From: Aurantiochytrium sp. KH105
Taxonomy: Eukaryota > Sar > Bigyra > Thraustochytrida > Thraustochytriidae
DNA: 64,000 nucleotides
Direction of reading: 5' to 3'
Assembly (NCBI GenBank): GCA_003116975.1
Contig: BGKB01000093.1
Span: 186,001 to 250,000 of the forward strand
In this document: one piece after another, positions 31,150 through 41,824 of the stretch
How positions within the stretch are numbered: the first letter of the stretch is position 1
Layout of the letters: each line of letters opens with the position of its first letter
The notes under the pieces: model-generated
The model's input: the letters and a program-made list of their open reading frames with translations, nothing else
Told to the model about the DNA's origin: nothing
Databases searched by the model: none
Made by a program: the position numbers and the translations under genes

Positions 31150-31229
31150 TATTCCGCACTTGCGCGCCGCTATTCCACTCTTGCGCGCCGCTATTCCGCA
31201 CTTGCGCGCCGCTATTCCGCACTTGCGCT
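31150..31229. repeat. 21-nt tandem element upstream of the TAZ gene
   Basis: Units beginning at 31150, 31171, 31192 and 31213 read tattccgcacttgcgcgcc with small changes; the last is cut short. Placed 55 bases before the TAZ start, it is a plausible iterated promoter element. Confidence 0.75.
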
Positions 31230-34103
31230 CCCGGTTCGGCCTGGCCTCGCTTTCTTTTTCCTTGCTTTCCGCCTTTTTGCGTTTACTTTTTCTTTTCTTT
31301 CTTTTATCCTTTCTTTCTTTCTCTCGCTTTTTCCTTTTCGCGATTCGCTGCAGGTTTGCCCGCCTGACGACGCGCCCCGACTGACGCCCGCCCGCCTAAC
31401 GCTCGCGCGCGCCGCCGCGCCTCGCTGCGCCTCGCCGCGCCTCGCCGCGCCGCGCCGCGCCGCGCCGCGCCGCCGCTCCGGCCGCGCCCGCGCGCCTGCG
31501 TCTGCCTGCCTGCCTGCGCGCTCGCGCGCTCGCGGGGTCGTGCGTGGTCGCGGCACCCGCGAGCGGACGAAGCGAGCGCGGTACGAAGGTTAAAAAAAAA
31601 AGGAAAAAAGAGGAGGAGGGGGGAGAAAGGAAAAAAGGGAAGAAGGAAAGAAAGAAAAGCGGAAAAGGAGGGGGACGCGGCGACGCCGTCCCAGGGGTCA
31701 CTCGCGGAGAGTTTGCGGGGTGAGGACCAGTGGCCTCTGCGGCTACAGCAGGGCCCGCGAGGCACGAAGCTGCTCAGACGCGCGGCGTGCACCTCTGACG
31801 CGCGGGTCACTCGTTTCCGGACCGCGCCCGCGAAGTGGCCCGCGTTCTCTTTGTTCTCTCGGGCTGTCTCCGCCACGGCCGCGCCGGGAGAACGAGAAAC
31901 AGAACGGGCACGCGGAACCCTGCCAATCCGCGAACAGACGGCCGGGGCTGAAAAAGAAAGAGGAAACGGGAGAAAGGAGTTGGCTGCTCCGATTGTTTAC
32001 TTTTCCTGCCTTTGTTTGGTTGGTTGGTTGATTGGTTGGTTGTTTGGCTCTTTCTGAGCGATTTGGTGAGTTGAGATGAGCTTGGATTAGCCCTTGCGCT
32101 AAGGTATCGCGATACGACAAAGCGCTTCGATTCGCTTCTCGCTTCGATCAACCAAAGCTGCCCGACGATGATAGAAAGCAAAGCAAGGCAAGCAAGGCAA
32201 AGCAATGCAGACCAACGCAAGCTTTGGAGCTGGCCTCGACGACCTTTCGATTCGGGTTTTGCCTTCCCTCGCTTCGAATTCTTCGCGAGGCCGGTTCGCA
32301 GTCGCTGCAGCAGTGCAGGCTATCTGGCTCAGCAGGCTGGCTAGTCTGAATGATGATGACGCTCGTCCAGCCACACCTACCTGATTGGTAGTGAGAGAGT
32401 AAGCTCTCTCCCTCTCTCGCTCGATCGATCGAGCAAGCTAACTAACTAGCTGCTGCTGCCTCGGTTGGATGGACCAAGGATGTCGAGAAATTCGCGAGCA
32501 CGCGATCGCCGTTTCTGACGCACCGAGGCTTGCGGCTGCGGCAGTGCGCGCGCCCGGAGGCCTCCGGCCACCAGTGGTCCGTCCTCGGCGTGGATGGAGG
32601 TGGGGATGATGATGGACGGTAATAAAGAAGTGGACGGATGGACGGGTGGACGGGTGGGTCTCCTGGGCTCTCGCGGTAACAGAGCAGGCGCAGGTTGTGA
32701 TGACGCGCAGGACCCGCGACTTCTCGCGCCTTCTCGCGGGAGCTCACTTTCACCCTCTTTAACACAACTTGAACACAAGGCGAGGCAACTCGGAGGCAAG
32801 GGAGGGCAAGGCAGGCAAGGCAAGGCAAGTTTTGCTTTTCTGCAACAACATCAACGACAAGAACAACAATAACGACGAGCACTCGCAGCTGGTACGATAT
32901 TATAAACAGGGGATTTTTTTTAAAAAATTTGGCACAGCAGCACGTGCGCACACGTGCACGGCTTGGCCGCAGCGTCGCAAACCGAGAGTCTGCGAGAATA
33001 GGCAGCCATGGGTGCAGGTCCCCGGGGGTGAAGGCCGCGCCGCCACGCGATGACGCACCTGCCTAGCGCAGGCTGAAGCCAGGAATTCTTGACAGGTATA
33101 AGCAGGCAAGGAAGGCCGAGACCCTGTCCTGATTCGCAAAGGCGGGATGGGATAAATGAGTAAAAATGAAGTCCAAGTCCGTCCCAAACGGATAGCCAGC
33201 CAGCCAGCCAGCCAGCACCCGGCCCCGTCAGAATCACTTTTCTTCGCGCCGGAGCCGGGTCGGTTGCTACGATAGTGATAGGAGCGCTCGCGGTCGACCT
33301 GTGCGCCTCGAGCCAGGCGCCGGGACGGTCAGGGACGGTCTTGGGCCGGACGTCGGGATCGACATTGAAGAGCGCAAATTGGCGAGCTCGGACCGGCCTG
33401 GTCTGGTCTGGTCTGCAGCCAGCCGGGGGCAGCTGGTCTGGCTTATGAGTGAGGAGAAGTCTCCGCGAGCAAGGTGACATCGTACGGCTTGGCGTACAGT
33501 CCGAGGACAACTCGCGCTCGCCCAGGAAACGGAGCCAAGCGCAGCTGGCCACAGCCACCACTGGCATGAAGCCGCCGGGAAATAGATTCCCTTTCCTTAT
33601 GAAATACGCCAACGGCAAAGAAACACATTGTTGATTGCCAATGAGAGACGCGACGGAAAATTTGGTCCGCGCGGGACCGGAATCTCAAGGCGCGCTGCGG
33701 CCAAAATTGCGTGGGTCCGAAAGCATCCATCTGCCTGGGACCCGGGAACTCTTGCAACGTGAAAGAACGGCCACTCACATCAAGAGGGAGAAAGCGTTGA
33801 AAGAACGGCTCAAGAGGGTTTTACAGTTAGTACTAGGTAGGTTCTGACTCGGCGGACGTGCACCGCAAGCCAGGTGTTTTGTTTCAATTCTTTCAGACCC
33901 GCCTCGCGATCGATGCAGTTGCTGCATCTTGTTTGTTTGTTGTCTTGTCTTTTCTTGTCATGCATGCATGCAGTGCTGTGCGGTGCTGGCTGCTCGTTCA
34001 ATGAAGTACAGCACAGTACCGCGCAGTACCTCGCCGTTTATTGCCCGACCCATCATGCAGCTGCAGAGGCCGAGAGCGCAATGCAAAGACTCGCCTTGCC
34101 ATC
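31230..34103. other. Repeat-rich intergenic DNA
   Basis: No convincing gene. It holds a polypyrimidine tract (about 31245-31345), a (cgccg)-rich core (31385-31500), a polypurine tract (about 31586-31677), (ttgg)n at 32016-32042, (gcaag)n-like runs at 32175-32210 and 32795-32830, (ct)n at 32400-32420 and (cagc)n at 33195-33215. Long frames on both strands here are explained by absence of stops in biased DNA. Confidence 0.5.
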
Positions 34104-34395
34104 ATGGACGACTTGTGCCAATCGCTTGACGAGTTGTTTGTCGCAGTCGCGCACAGGCGCGCGGCAGCAGTGGCGGCGCGGCGAGCTGCGCAAACGCAAG
34201 CGTCGCTTTGGTAAGCTCCTGGGCGATCGTCCGTTCCCACTTTCGGCCTTCGCGCCCAACACGCGACCAACTTCTTCCCGCACCTGCGTCGCCTCCACGT
34301 CACGACAGCGAGAGGCGTGCGCACGACGCGCATCCGCAAGCAGTAGCTTCGCAGAGGCCGGCGAGACGCCTCGATCGCATGAGCATGGTGGCTGA
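34104..34395 (+). CDS. Possible small two-exon gene, unknown
   Basis: An ATG at 34104 (tcATGGACGA) opens MDDLCQSLDELFVAVAH. A donor (ttg/gtaagc) occurs at 34211 and an acceptor (gcaagcag) ends at 34343. Joining 34104-34210 and 34344-34395 keeps the frame and gives 52 residues ending in a TGA that overlaps an AATAAA-type signal at 34394. The amphipathic Ala/Arg-rich helix is the only feature. Similarity to anything known is not seen; it could be chance. Confidence 0.25.
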
Positions 34396-37300
34396 ATAAA
34401 GGCGCGCCAGAATCCGAGAGCGCGCGTCCCGGGAATCCTGACCCGGCCGCCGTCACTGAATCAGCGCCGACCCGGTTTTCACTTGCGCAGCCTAACTTGC
34501 ACAGGCCCTAAAAGGAACATCAACAACAGCAACAAACCAAACCTCACTTGCGCACGGCCTCCCACGGGTTCGCGGCCTCGAGTCAGTTTTGCTGCTGCAG
34601 CTGCTAAAACGAAGGACCTGAAAGAGAGAGGAAAGAAAATGAAAGAAGCGGAAGAAAGGACTTTTTCTTTGAAGCTCTTTTCTTTTCTTTTCTTTTTTCT
34701 TTTTTCCGTTTCTTTTTGTTACAAAGGTATTCCCACCAAACCCCCGATTCGCGGACCCGATGCACAAGAGACCACCTGCGAACAGCCGTGGCCGGCACCA
34801 ATCGATTTGGGTTGGTTGATCGATTGATCGATTGATTGATTGATTGGTTTATTTGATTTGATTTCAAAATTGATTGATTGATTCACATGGATGTGAAAGC
34901 AAGCAACCGCGACTGCGAGCTGCGCCGGCGCGGAAGCGGCCCCGCGCAGACGCCGGCGCAGGCGCTGTGCAGTGCCGTGCAGGCGCGTGCTCGTGTGAGA
35001 GCAGCGCCAAGAGGGGCGGGCACGGCCAGCAGCCACACCAGCAGCAGCAGCTGCAGGAGCGCGTTGCGTGCGTGCGTGCGGACGGACGGACGGCAGAAAC
35101 GAAGGGACGCGGGTGGGGTGGATGCGACTTCAACCTGCACGACCGAGAAACGAAAAATAAAAGGAAAGAAAGAAAGAAAGTCTCGGGTGCACACTCTCTG
35201 ATCCGGAATTCAAAGCAAGCGGCAGTCCTGGCAAACAAGCAAGCACGCAACCGGGAGCGCAGGGACGCCGAGTGCGACAACCAAGTCCACTCAAGTCATC
35301 TCAAGTCAACTCAACTCAACTCAACTCAACTCAACTCAGCTCATCTCAACTCAACTCGAGGCGGCACAACTCGGCGGCGAGGGACGCATGGCAGGCAGCT
35401 GCAGCTTGCTGAGCTCGGGGAGCGTGGCCGGCGGCGAGTTCCGAGCGTCCTCGGCGGGCGGGCTGAGGACGGCGCGCAGACCGCGAAAACGCCTCGCCAC
35501 GGCCGACTTGCGATGAAGGCGACGAGGATGACGACGACGACAGTGACGGCGACGAAGCGTTGGCTGGAGACGGACGACAACATCCAAGAAGAAGAGGTCG
35601 CCATGCAGCAGGTGGGGGGGGTCAGCCGGGCGAGGCTGCTTTGCTCCTCTGCGTGCGTGACCTCGCACCGCGCGTCGCGATTTTGCAATTTCTTCTTTTG
35701 CGCACGTTTTGAGGCTCTTTCGCGCTCGCCAAGCGCGCGATTTCTGCAGCCCCTTCCGCGCTTTACCGCACCGCGTCCGCGACGGGGCCGGTCTTGACCA
35801 GCAACGGTATCCTTCCGCTCCCAGATACCACTTGCGCCCGCTGATCGATCAAGAAGCCGTCGTCATCTCTGGTGCAGCCATCTGCGAGTGGCACGCCTGG
35901 CTTGGCGTGGCTTGGCTTGGCTTGGCTTGGCTTGGCTTGGCTTGGCCTGGCCTGGCGGCGAGGGCGCGGCGATTGGCCGAGCGCGGACGAGCGATGCGAC
36001 CATTATTCGTGAAGTGAAAGGGAAGGAAAGGAAAGGAAAGGAAAGGAAATTGTGCGAGCTCGTACGAGTCCTCGGCGCTCACTTTGAGCGCGACGACGGG
36101 ATGCGCTCGCAGTGCGCGCCGCGCGGAAAGACCTTCGCGCGGCCGGCCGCGCCCTCGCGAATGTCCTCGACCCGAGCGGCCTCGCTCGCCGGCCACCTGC
36201 GCTCGCTCGCCAGCGGCGCCTGCCTTGCACGCACGCAAGCACGGCATCCAGCGCGGCTTCTCGGCCAAAGCCAGCAGCGACAGATGTAGTCCACGCGGCG
36301 CCGGGCGGCCACTGGGCGGGGCGTCCGGGACGAGCGACCGCGCGCGCGCGGACGGGGCCTGGCGCGAGCTCTTTCGCCGTCGCGGCCGAGGCCCTCCGGG
36401 GCGTTGTTGGCAATGTCGAAATGAAAATTGAAGGAAATCGGGTCCAGGTTTCGGGCCCCCTGTGAACTGCGAATGGACCCGACACGCCATAAAGGAAGAA
36501 AGGAGAAAAGAAATGCAGAGAGGCACGCGCGCACGCGAGGGAAATGCGACAGCGGCCATGGCGGATGGAGAAACCTGCGAGTCCTTCGCCTCGCCAGGCG
36601 TCGAGGGATGTCGACGCCGGCGGGCAGGAAGGCAGGCAGGCAGCGACCGAGCGTCCTTGAACCAGCACTCGTCCGCCTGCGCGCTGGTGGCCGAGTAGTG
36701 CATCTCCCCAGCCATCTTGGTGTGCGTGCGGCCCGGCCGGGAAACCTTGGCTCCTCACTTGACTTTTTCTTGGTTGGTCGATCTTTGTTTTGCTTCAACG
36801 CCACCCTTGCAAACGGTGGCGGGATGAGCATGCTGCATGGATGGATGAAGTTCCTGCAGTCCACCTTCCTTGCGTTCCTTGCTTGCTGATAGGAGTACAC
36901 CAGGGAATAGAAAAGACGCCTCGCGTGCTTGCTTGCGTGGTTTCTTGGTGTGTGAGAGGTCCGTACTGAAAGAATGAGGAGGACTTTTGTCTCCGCCGGA
37001 GCGACGTGTCGGAATGAGGCCTGAATTCCGAAGCGGCAAAGTATGTCCGACGAGGGGCGAAATTGATCCGCGAAATGTTTGCATTGCACTCGGCACTTCT
37101 GAGATGGCCGCGTCCAGCAAACAGTCGAACGTGCGCTCCACGGACACAACGCAGTGCTTGCTGTATATTTTTCTTTATAACCTTGTAAAAGAAAGGCAGT
37201 TTTGCTGGCTTGAAGTTGCCCAAAGGCCCCCTTTTTGATTTCAAAAATATGCATGGGGATCCTCGCGGGAGAAAGCAGCAGCGACAATTTGCGCGGGCTT

Positions 37301-38262
37301 GAAAACCCTCTGCTACTATTGCAATCTTCTTTAAAGTTCTGCGAGATATTGGTAAGAAAGCAGCTACAGCTTGATCGAATTTTGATCTCCCACCATTTCC
37401 GTTTTTTATTATTCGCAGTAGGAACGGCCAGACACAAATAATCGGCAGTCCCAGAAGCAAATGAAGGTCATCTTATTCAGCCGAGCAAGCACGTGACAAA
37501 AAGTCGAGATCGTTTCTGCGAGCTAAAAACTGAAATAAAATAGATGCAACGCGTCAGCCTGAAGGTGCTACGCTGCCAAGATAGTTCTGCGACCTGAGCA
37601 ATGTATATCGTGGTCGAGCACATGTTGTCCAAAAAGGTCTTGAATCTCTCGGAGTCTTGCTGAAGATCATTCAAAGAATGATCTCGTTGCTCAAAAGTAC
37701 GAACGCGACACCTGGCCGCCGTTGTTGTCAAAACTAGCTCACTCATTTCTGCATTCGATTGTCGTTGATCCAACAAGTAGAGAATACGAAGTTTTCTGGG
37801 ATCTGTTGCCAACCGCCATTCGTTTTACACCTGGCTATTCTTTCTTGCATCGCCTGCCAGTCGCCAACTCCTTCCTGCATCCGTTGCCAATCATCAATCC
37901 AACTATCTTTTCCTCCTTGCATCTTTTGCGAAGCACCATTCGTCCTATCTGTTCTTGTTTGAATCTGGCTGTGCCGTCGCCAGTATCGTGCACGATACAG
38001 CGCCTTCTCTCTTTTTATGGCTCAACGGTCAGAGACAGCGCGTCCCAATATTTCATAGTTCTACGGTGTCGCGTCGCGTCGCGTTGCGTTGCGGGCGCAA
38101 GGCTGCCGCGCAGCGGCAGACGCAAAGAGAGATAGGTAAAGGCAAGGCAAGGCAAGCCAAGCCAAGGTGGGCGCGCAGGCAGGGCCTCTTCTTTTCTAGC
38201 CCGGGCCAGGCAGCCAGACTTGCCTCTCGCTTCGTTCGCAACATCCATTGGAGGCGAGCAAT
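34396..38262. other. Repeat-rich intergenic DNA upstream of the CatSper gene
   Basis: No gene is supported. Simple repeats are (gatt)n/(ttga)n at 34810-34885, (caact)n at 35283-35355, (tggct)n at 35900-35950, (ggaaa)n at 36017-36048 and (ggcaa)n at 38140-38165. Between 37470 and 38000, several minus-strand frames look mildly protein-like (for example a 111-codon ATG frame at 37812-37477), with a repeated gactggcag-type motif near 37850, but none is recognisable. Confidence 0.5.
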
Positions 38263-41200
38263 ATGACGGCACGCTTGACGACAGCGCGCTTGACGACGGC
38301 GCTTGTGGCGGCCTTGACGTGCGCCACGTGTATTCTCGCTGACAACGTGTCCACGCGATATCTCGTGGACAACCTCAATCGCGTTGCAGAAAGCGGCTTC
38401 CGTGTTGGAGACCAGATCAGCATTACCTTTGTCGCCGGCGCAAGTACCCTCACGGGTTGGAGTGTCCCAGACACAGGCGTCACCGTGAGCGAGATCATCG
38501 GAAACACTACAATAGTGCTCGTTTTCGAGGAGCAGGGTATTTTTCCAATCTCCGCTCAAGCGCAGGATGATCTGGGCAACGCTGTAGACCAAGACACCAT
38601 CTTTCTCGACATCGCCAGCAATACCATCAATTGCCACGTGTGGCGTTCTTGTTTCACCTTGCCCAATTCCACCGATTGTATCACCTCGTGGACTGCCATG
38701 TCATCATCAACAAACACAAATCTTCTCCTTCACGTTTGGCTCGGTTTTGCCGCCGACCTCATGCGAAGACCACACGAGACGTTTTCAATGACCGAACGCG
38801 AAACAATCCTCACCGAGGAAATGTATCTTCTCGGAGAACAGCCCAGGGCTTCTTTGGCCCAGGGCCGATTTCGCTCTCTCACCGATCCTCTTTTTGCATT
38901 CAACAATGCTGATGACAATGGCACTGCCCTCGGAGCCTTTGACATGCAAGACAAACATTGGACGTTCACGCTATCCACTCGTTTGCTCGGGCAATCACGC
39001 GTCGATTTTGCCGGCGATACCGCCCAAATTCTCCTCGAGGGTCAGTCCGTGAGCTCCATGGGGTGCGCTGCAGAGGCAAGACACATTTGGCTCGATTTGC
39101 CTAAATTTATGCTAGAGCCGGCCACAGAAGATCAAGAAGACCTCACAGAAGCCCCGATTCTCGCAGAAGACTTTTGCGCGCCCACCTATGTCATGCGCAG
39201 CGTCGCAAAACAAGGGAGTGCCTGGGTCGTTCAGGGCCTCATGGCCAGCGCGGGGGGGCAGGCACCACTTGTATCTTTGGTCGAAGCCGCGCCCGATACG
39301 CCAGGAGAAGCCATCATCGATGCAGCCCCGACAAGACTAGGTCTCGTCTTCTTGCAAGAGTCGGGTCTCACCCGACTTGATGCTGCTCTTCAAACCGATG
39401 CGACCTCTCTCGGCGCTGGAACTGCCTTAGCGGTAGACATTGACGGACTCGTGCTCACTCGTCTTGCAGCGCCCATGGCTTGCGATTGGCTGCTCAACCA
39501 CGATGAAGAGACGCGCAATGATGTTCTCGTCGCCTGGAATGACGCCTCTTCTTCCGTCTCATCCATTTTCTTCTTCCGTTTCGCCGCCAACTCCTCTCAT
39601 GTTCAGCGCCACAACTTCGCTCTTGACGGAGAATACACTGTGCTCCAAGTGCTCCCGCTGGTCAGCTCAGCCAGCTCTGTGGCGCTTGTCCACGATGGGG
39701 CTACCTACGCTCTCCTTTCCGTCAACGAGATCGCCAACACGGTTTCACGACTTCCTGCCTTGCCGGCAGATATTGATAATACTGCTCAAGTTACTTCCCC
39801 CGTATCACCAGATGGCCAGCTCTTGCTCTGGACGGACACGTCGCTTTACATTTCTCCAAGCGGTGGATTCTCCTGGCACAAGATCAATTTTGCCACCTAT
39901 GACCTTTTGCAGGCTGACTTCGTCCCTGAGCAGGATCTCCTGTCCAACAACGAAGACACCATTGAACAAGTGGCCACTTCCATGCTAGGCAAATTTATTG
40001 TGCGAACGCGCGCGGGTAGGCTCTTTGCCGGAACCTTTGGTCTCGCCAAAGCCGTCGAGCTATACTCGCCATTCGCTGACGCAGACACCACCGCTGCCTC
40101 CTTGCATTTCCGGCCTGATGGGAGTCTCCTCGGCATCGAGGGTGGTGCAGGAGCAAGCGCACGCGTCTACGAGGTCGAACAGCTCTACCGGATCACGTCA
40201 AACGGCGCGGACATCAGCACTATTGACGCAGCCGCTCTCGACACCGCCGCCTCACTGAAGTGCCCATTCCTTGAGTGGTATCAGGTCGACCCCTCGGCCG
40301 ATTCCTTTTATGCTGACATGAATGACGAAATTGTCGTCAGCACCTCGCTCACGCACGATGCAAGCGTGGAAGGTCTGCATGTATCCTTTCAAAACTCGGA
40401 TCGTACCTTGCTTGACATTCGACCCGGCGTCGAGAGTGTTTCGACAAGTGCCAACGGAGAGCTCATCCATCGCAGGCGCAAGGTTCATCTGTCCGTTCCT
40501 CCTAATATTAGCTCACGTACCGGCATCGGTAGTCAGGAACAGGCTTCTGGCAAGGCTGTTGTTCGCGCAACGCCAACGCGGCTCGCGTCTTCGTGCGACA
40601 CGCCGACCAAGATTGTTCAAGTTCACATCGGATGTCCGCGCGGCCGCCATTTGCGCTACAGCCCCCCGGAGGCCTACATTGAGCCTTCTATCTCTGTGGT
40701 GAGCTCTGATTGTGAGGCCGAGGCTAGTGCTGGTTCTACCGACGAGGAAGTTGCTGCAATCCGCAAAGCCTGTACATGCCGTCAATACGAAAATCACTAC
40801 AACACACTTCCCCGCGAAATCGTCAACGAGGATCGTCTCCTTAACCAGGCCACGTACTCGAATCGCGACGTGAATTGGACCGAGGATGACGTCACCTTCA
40901 AGTTTGACTACGATACATACGGATGTCCCACCTTTGTTCCCTACACTTATGCGTTCAAGCCAGGTCTCGAGATTTGGGATGGCGACGTCAAGGTCAAAGA
41001 TGTCGATGCCGACTTTGTCGTATTTGAGATGAGCAGCCGCGAAGACTATACGTACGGCTTTACAGCCGCTGAAATGGGATGCTTGCGCCGGCCAGAGACC
41101 TGGGATGACAAATTGGCCAATGACGCGAACATCACAGACGCGTGGGGCAGTCACAATTATCAGACGTGTTATGTTGCCGATACAGAATCAACAAGTACGA

Positions 41201-41529
41201 TCGACGAGTGGGGAACGCTCGTGTACGAAGTTCTGAATGCTACTTCGGAAAATTACATTACCTTCAAGGCAACAACGCTCAAGGACGCGCCGTACGAATT
41301 TGTTGCCGTCGTTGTCGATCCAGATTATAGTTTTTGCACGCTGCAGGCTCGCTTCAGCGTCGAGGCCTATGGCATTCCCATCGATGGCTTCACGACCTTT
41401 ATCATCATCTTTACCGTCGTCATGTGCAGCATGCTCATGCTCGTTTGCACCTACTTTTACCACCGTCATGATATTTTGTATGCGGCGCAAAACAAAGACA
41501 ACGACAACGAGTCCAAGAAGAAACTGTAA
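38263..41529 (+). CDS. CatSper channel auxiliary subunit, delta/epsilon type
   Basis: The first ATG is at 38263 (the frame extends upstream only with a TTG) and gives 1088 residues. A signal peptide (TTALVAALTCATCILA) is followed by a very large ectodomain with beta-propeller-like WTDTSLYISPSGGFSW segments. The C-terminal third carries the CatSper delta/epsilon block: VQVHIGCPRGRHLRY near 783, CTCRQYENHYN, YGCPTFVPYTYAFKPGLEIW near 885, DADFVVFEMSSREDYTYGF, GCLRRPETWDD, NYQTCY and VVVDPDYSFCTLQARFSV near 1020, then one membrane helix (about 1045-1067) and a short charged tail. In animals these single-pass subunits form the extracellular canopy of the sperm flagellar calcium channel. Presence here suggests a flagellated stage with CatSper. 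It converges with the SAMHD1-like gene. Confidence 0.88.
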   Translation: MTARLTTARLTTALVAALTCATCILADNVSTRYLVDNLNRVAESGFRVGDQISITFVAGASTLTGWSVPDTGVTVSEIIGNTTIVLVFEEQGIFPISAQAQDDLGNAVDQDTIFLDIASNTINCHVWRSCFTLPNSTDCITSWTAMSSSTNTNLLLHVWLGFAADLMRRPHETFSMTERETILTEEMYLLGEQPRASLAQGRFRSLTDPLFAFNNADDNGTALGAFDMQDKHWTFTLSTRLLGQSRVDFAGDTAQILLEGQSVSSMGCAAEARHIWLDLPKFMLEPATEDQEDLTEAPILAEDFCAPTYVMRSVAKQGSAWVVQGLMASAGGQAPLVSLVEAAPDTPGEAIIDAAPTRLGLVFLQESGLTRLDAALQTDATSLGAGTALAVDIDGLVLTRLAAPMACDWLLNHDEETRNDVLVAWNDASSSVSSIFFFRFAANSSHVQRHNFALDGEYTVLQVLPLVSSASSVALVHDGATYALLSVNEIANTVSRLPALPADIDNTAQVTSPVSPDGQLLLWTDTSLYISPSGGFSWHKINFATYDLLQADFVPEQDLLSNNEDTIEQVATSMLGKFIVRTRAGRLFAGTFGLAKAVELYSPFADADTTAASLHFRPDGSLLGIEGGAGASARVYEVEQLYRITSNGADISTIDAAALDTAASLKCPFLEWYQVDPSADSFYADMNDEIVVSTSLTHDASVEGLHVSFQNSDRTLLDIRPGVESVSTSANGELIHRRRKVHLSVPPNISSRTGIGSQEQASGKAVVRATPTRLASSCDTPTKIVQVHIGCPRGRHLRYSPPEAYIEPSISVVSSDCEAEASAGSTDEEVAAIRKACTCRQYENHYNTLPREIVNEDRLLNQATYSNRDVNWTEDDVTFKFDYDTYGCPTFVPYTYAFKPGLEIWDGDVKVKDVDADFVVFEMSSREDYTYGFTAAEMGCLRRPETWDDKLANDANITDAWGSHNYQTCYVADTESTSTIDEWGTLVYEVLNATSENYITFKATTLKDAPYEFVAVVVDPDYSFCTLQARFSVEAYGIPIDGFTTFIIIFTVVMCSMLMLVCTYFYHRHDILYAAQNKDNDNESKKKL

Positions 41530-41824
41530 TCAAATCATTAAAATCTTAGTTGAATAGGAAATCCCTCTGTTCGACAGGGAAATGCAGAAATGCTCTCGCT
41601 CTCATCTCTCCGTCTGTGCTTTTCTTCAAGGAGCTGGAAAGAAGACAAGGGCGACGTTGTGAAATCCAACTCCTTAAGGATAAAATAGTGGTGCAAAGCT
41701 CTTCAGTGGCGGCGGCTTCGTAAATGTGTAGATGAAAAAAAGATCGACGGAAAGACAAATGGATAGACAGATAATTAGTTCGCTGGCTACTACTTTCGCT
41801 GCTCATCAAGACATTCTGACAAGC
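41530..41824. other. Convergent 3' intergenic region
   Basis: About 300 bases between the CatSper and SAMHD1-like genes. Nothing is recognised. Confidence 0.5.

Noticed and set aside
30547-31593. Plus-strand frame of 348 codons opposite the TAZ gene
   Set aside because: It is antisense to a well-supported zinc-finger gene and consists of Leu- and Ala-runs.
35849-37437. Overlapping minus-strand frames of 251-452 codons
   Set aside because: Some short pieces look protein-like (MAGEMHYSATSAQADECWF, FNFHFDIANN) but no consistent splice pattern links them and the rest is repeat-derived.
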